A stretch of DNA of 21,835 bases from JBBTYG01 sp964418085 (GTDB lineage Bacteria; Patescibacteriota; Minisyncoccia; UBA6257; 2-01-FULL-56-20): assembly GCA_964418085.1 (NCBI GenBank), contig CAYQKB010000019.1:1-21835 (forward strand), given 5' to 3'. Under the pieces are notes generated by a model that had not been told where the DNA came from, did not search any database, and worked only from the letters and a program-made list of their open reading frames with translations. The position numbers and the translations under genes are program-made. This document shows, in pieces, positions 19,963 to 21,835 of the stretch (its first letter is position 1; each line of letters starts with the position of its first letter).

Positions 19963-21835
19963 ATGGGACTTGAACCTGAAAAAGACGTTATTTATTTTGG
20001 TAGAACGGACTTTAGAAATAAAGACCGTCTTTTTGGCATAAAAAGAAACGATCGCCGCCAGCATGTGTATGTTGTCGGTAAGACCGGCACCGGTAAAAGT
20101 GCTCTCTTAAACAATTTCATTGTTCAGGACATTATGAACGGCGAAGGGCTTTGCGTCGTTGATCCGCACGGCGAATTGGTTGAAGGAATTTTGGCAAAAA
20201 TTCCCGAACACCGGATGAAAGATGTCATCTACTTTAATCCGGCAGATACGGACTTTCACATCGGTTTCAATATTTTAGAGCTTCCCGATCCGAAGTATAA
20301 ACATTTGGTTGCCTCGGGTCTCATGGGCATTTTCACAAAAATTTGGTCGAATGTGTGGTCGGCGAGAATGGAATATATTTTAAACAATGCGATTCTCGCC
20401 CTGCTCGACACACCGGGCTCGACTCTTCTCGGTATCCCGCGAATATTGACCGACAAAGACTATCGCCAAAAAGTAATTGCGAATCTCAAAGACCCGGTGG
20501 TGAAGGCATTTTGGATACACGAGTTTGAGGGATGGCAAGACCGTTTCAGAAACGAAGCCATCGCTCCGATCCAAAACAAAGTCGGACAATTCCTTTCGAC
20601 ATCGCTCATCCGCAATATTGTCGGGCAATCAAAGAGCACGATAGATATTTTCGACGTCATGAACACGGGAAAAATTTTTCTCGTGAACGTGTCGAAGGGA
20701 AGAATTGGCGAAGACAATTCATCGCTCTTGGGCGCCATGCTTATCACGAAAATCCAGCTCGCAGCCATGGAACGCGTTCGTATTCCCGAAGACGAGCGCG
20801 TGGACTTCTACCTCTATGTTGACGAGTTCCAAAACTTCGCGACAGATTCTTTTTCCGGAATTCTGTCCGAAGCAAGAAAGTATCGGCTTAATCTTATCCT
20901 CGCTCACCAATATATCGGTCAGCTTGTCACGGACACCTCAACCAAGGTAAGAGACGCGATTTTTGGTAACGTCGGGACGATGATAGTCTTCCGTGTTGGC
21001 GCGGCGGACGCCGAATTTTTGGAGTCCGAGTTCGAGCCAGAATTTGTGATTCAGGACATCGTAAATCTCCCGAACTATCATGCATATATAAAGCTTATGG
21101 TTGACGGAGTAACGGCGCGGCCGTTTTCCGCGACGACCATTCCGCCTCTCAAGGTTGATTCTTCAGCGGTAAGCGAAACATCGCTCGTAGAGCTTTCGCA
21201 GAAACGATACGCTCGAGGGAGGCAGGTAGTCGAAGATGAAATAAACGAATGGAGTGGCGTGATGAACGAAGGCGCGATGTCTTCAAGGCCGGCATCGGGA
21301 GGAAGCGCAAGCGGAATAAAAACGCAGGCAGTGTGCTCTGTTTGCGGAAAGACAACGACGGTTCCTTTCGAGCCCATTCCTGGCCGCCCGATATATTGCA
21401 AAGATTGTTTGAAAAAAATTGAATCCGGGGAACTCAAGCCCTTGCCGAGCCGTCGGATGCCATCCGCGAAGCGGCCAAAAGAGCGGTATTCATCCGATCT
21501 CGCGCAAATCGGAATCGAATTTCAGCCTCAGACGGAACATAGTCACGATCACAATGAAGAAGACTTTATTGAAAAAGATAATCGCGAAACGAGCAAGGCA
21601 GCGGAACCTCTTCCGACTCCTGTGATCCCCGTTAAAAAACCCTTACTCGAAGAAATGGTCCCTCTGAGCGCAGAAGAGGTGGCGGCAACGCTCCCGATCT
21701 CGTCACTCGCGAATACCAGGGGACAAGAAAGAACTCCAAAGCCCAGAAAAATACAAAAAAAGGAAGTTAATATCGATGAACTGCGAAAAGCAATACACGA
21801 ATCATTGGGCGGAGAAAAGCCCCCGGCAGACGACG
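19963..21835 (+). CDS. VirD4/TraD-like ATPase with C-terminal zinc ribbon, 3' end outside window
   Basis: 624 codons are visible without a stop, and the frame runs off the end. ATG 19963 is the only start after an in-frame TAG at 19948. It is a paralogue of the 10505 ATPase: FGRTDF...FGIKRNDRRQHVYVVG, Walker A GKTGTGKS (39-46), VDPHGELVEGIL (66-77), Walker B DFYLYVDEFQN (281-291), and LAHQYIGQL (313-321). Such motors drive DNA or protein transfer across the membrane; substrate unknown. Past the ATPase core a linker leads to a zinc ribbon at C458/C461/C479/C482 (CSVCGKTTTVPFEPIPGR..., then YCKDC). Its C-x2-C-x17-C-x2-C spacing equals that of the cysteine-rich proteins in this window. The rest is a long low-complexity tail (His/Asp/Glu, then Pro-rich) with a predicted helix VNIDELRKAIHESL near the end. 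No ribosome binding site is visible. Confidence 0.9.
   Translation, partial: MGLEPEKDVIYFGRTDFRNKDRLFGIKRNDRRQHVYVVGKTGTGKSALLNNFIVQDIMNGEGLCVVDPHGELVEGILAKIPEHRMKDVIYFNPADTDFHIGFNILELPDPKYKHLVASGLMGIFTKIWSNVWSARMEYILNNAILALLDTPGSTLLGIPRILTDKDYRQKVIANLKDPVVKAFWIHEFEGWQDRFRNEAIAPIQNKVGQFLSTSLIRNIVGQSKSTIDIFDVMNTGKIFLVNVSKGRIGEDNSSLLGAMLITKIQLAAMERVRIPEDERVDFYLYVDEFQNFATDSFSGILSEARKYRLNLILAHQYIGQLVTDTSTKVRDAIFGNVGTMIVFRVGAADAEFLESEFEPEFVIQDIVNLPNYHAYIKLMVDGVTARPFSATTIPPLKVDSSAVSETSLVELSQKRYARGRQVVEDEINEWSGVMNEGAMSSRPASGGSASGIKTQAVCSVCGKTTTVPFEPIPGRPIYCKDCLKKIESGELKPLPSRRMPSAKRPKERYSSDLAQIGIEFQPQTEHSHDHNEEDFIEKDNRETSKAAEPLPTPVIPVKKPLLEEMVPLSAEEVAATLPISSLANTRGQERTPKPRKIQKKEVNIDELRKAIHESLGGEKPPADD

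Overview
The window looks like a piece of a Patescibacteria (CPR, Parcubacteria-like) genome. Four things suggest this: large cysteine-rich multi-zinc-ribbon proteins, VirD4/TraD-type ATPases paired with single-helix membrane proteins, a sigma-region-4 protein fused to a HARE-HTH domain, and short, separate SecD and SecF. TGA is used as a stop (end of secF), so the genetic code is standard. The taxonomic call rests on recognition of protein families, not on a marker tree.

Layout: (1) 1-4422 holds housekeeping genes: the 3' part of dnaJ, a convergent unknown coiled-coil gene, glmS, and a convergent tRNA-Lys(UUU). (2) 4423-8315 holds secD-secF, then a consensus promoter and a 270-bp inverted-repeat element that forms the leader of the sigma4/HARE-HTH gene. 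(3) 8316-12357 holds a membrane/ATPase module: a membrane-anchored 454-aa protein, a 181-aa membrane protein, a VirD4-like ATPase and a small conserved protein. It is punctuated by REP-like hairpin repeats. (4) 12362-19750 holds three paralogous cysteine-rich zinc-ribbon proteins. They are interrupted by a minus-strand pair (signal-peptide beta-barrel-like protein plus an 81-aa protein) and by cutA and a cytidylyltransferase-like gene. (5) 19751-21835 holds a palindromic repeat, a leftover duplicate of a zinc-protein C-terminus, and a second VirD4-like ATPase that runs off the end.

How the parts may work together: SecDF supports protein export. The 8453-11983 module resembles the inner-membrane motor part of a DNA-transfer or secretion apparatus. 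The second ATPase carries a C-terminal zinc ribbon whose spacing (C-x2-CG-x16-YC-x2-C is the shared pattern when written with its flanking G and Y) equals ribbons in the cysteine-rich proteins. That is a sequence-level hint, not proof, that the ATPases and zinc proteins belong to one process.

The most unusual signals are the 270-bp inverted-repeat leader at 6994-7263, a 65-bp partly palindromic element sitting in frame at the same place in two paralogous zinc proteins, the duplicated C-terminal tail after the last zinc gene, and a beta-barrel-like exported protein in a lineage thought to lack an outer membrane.
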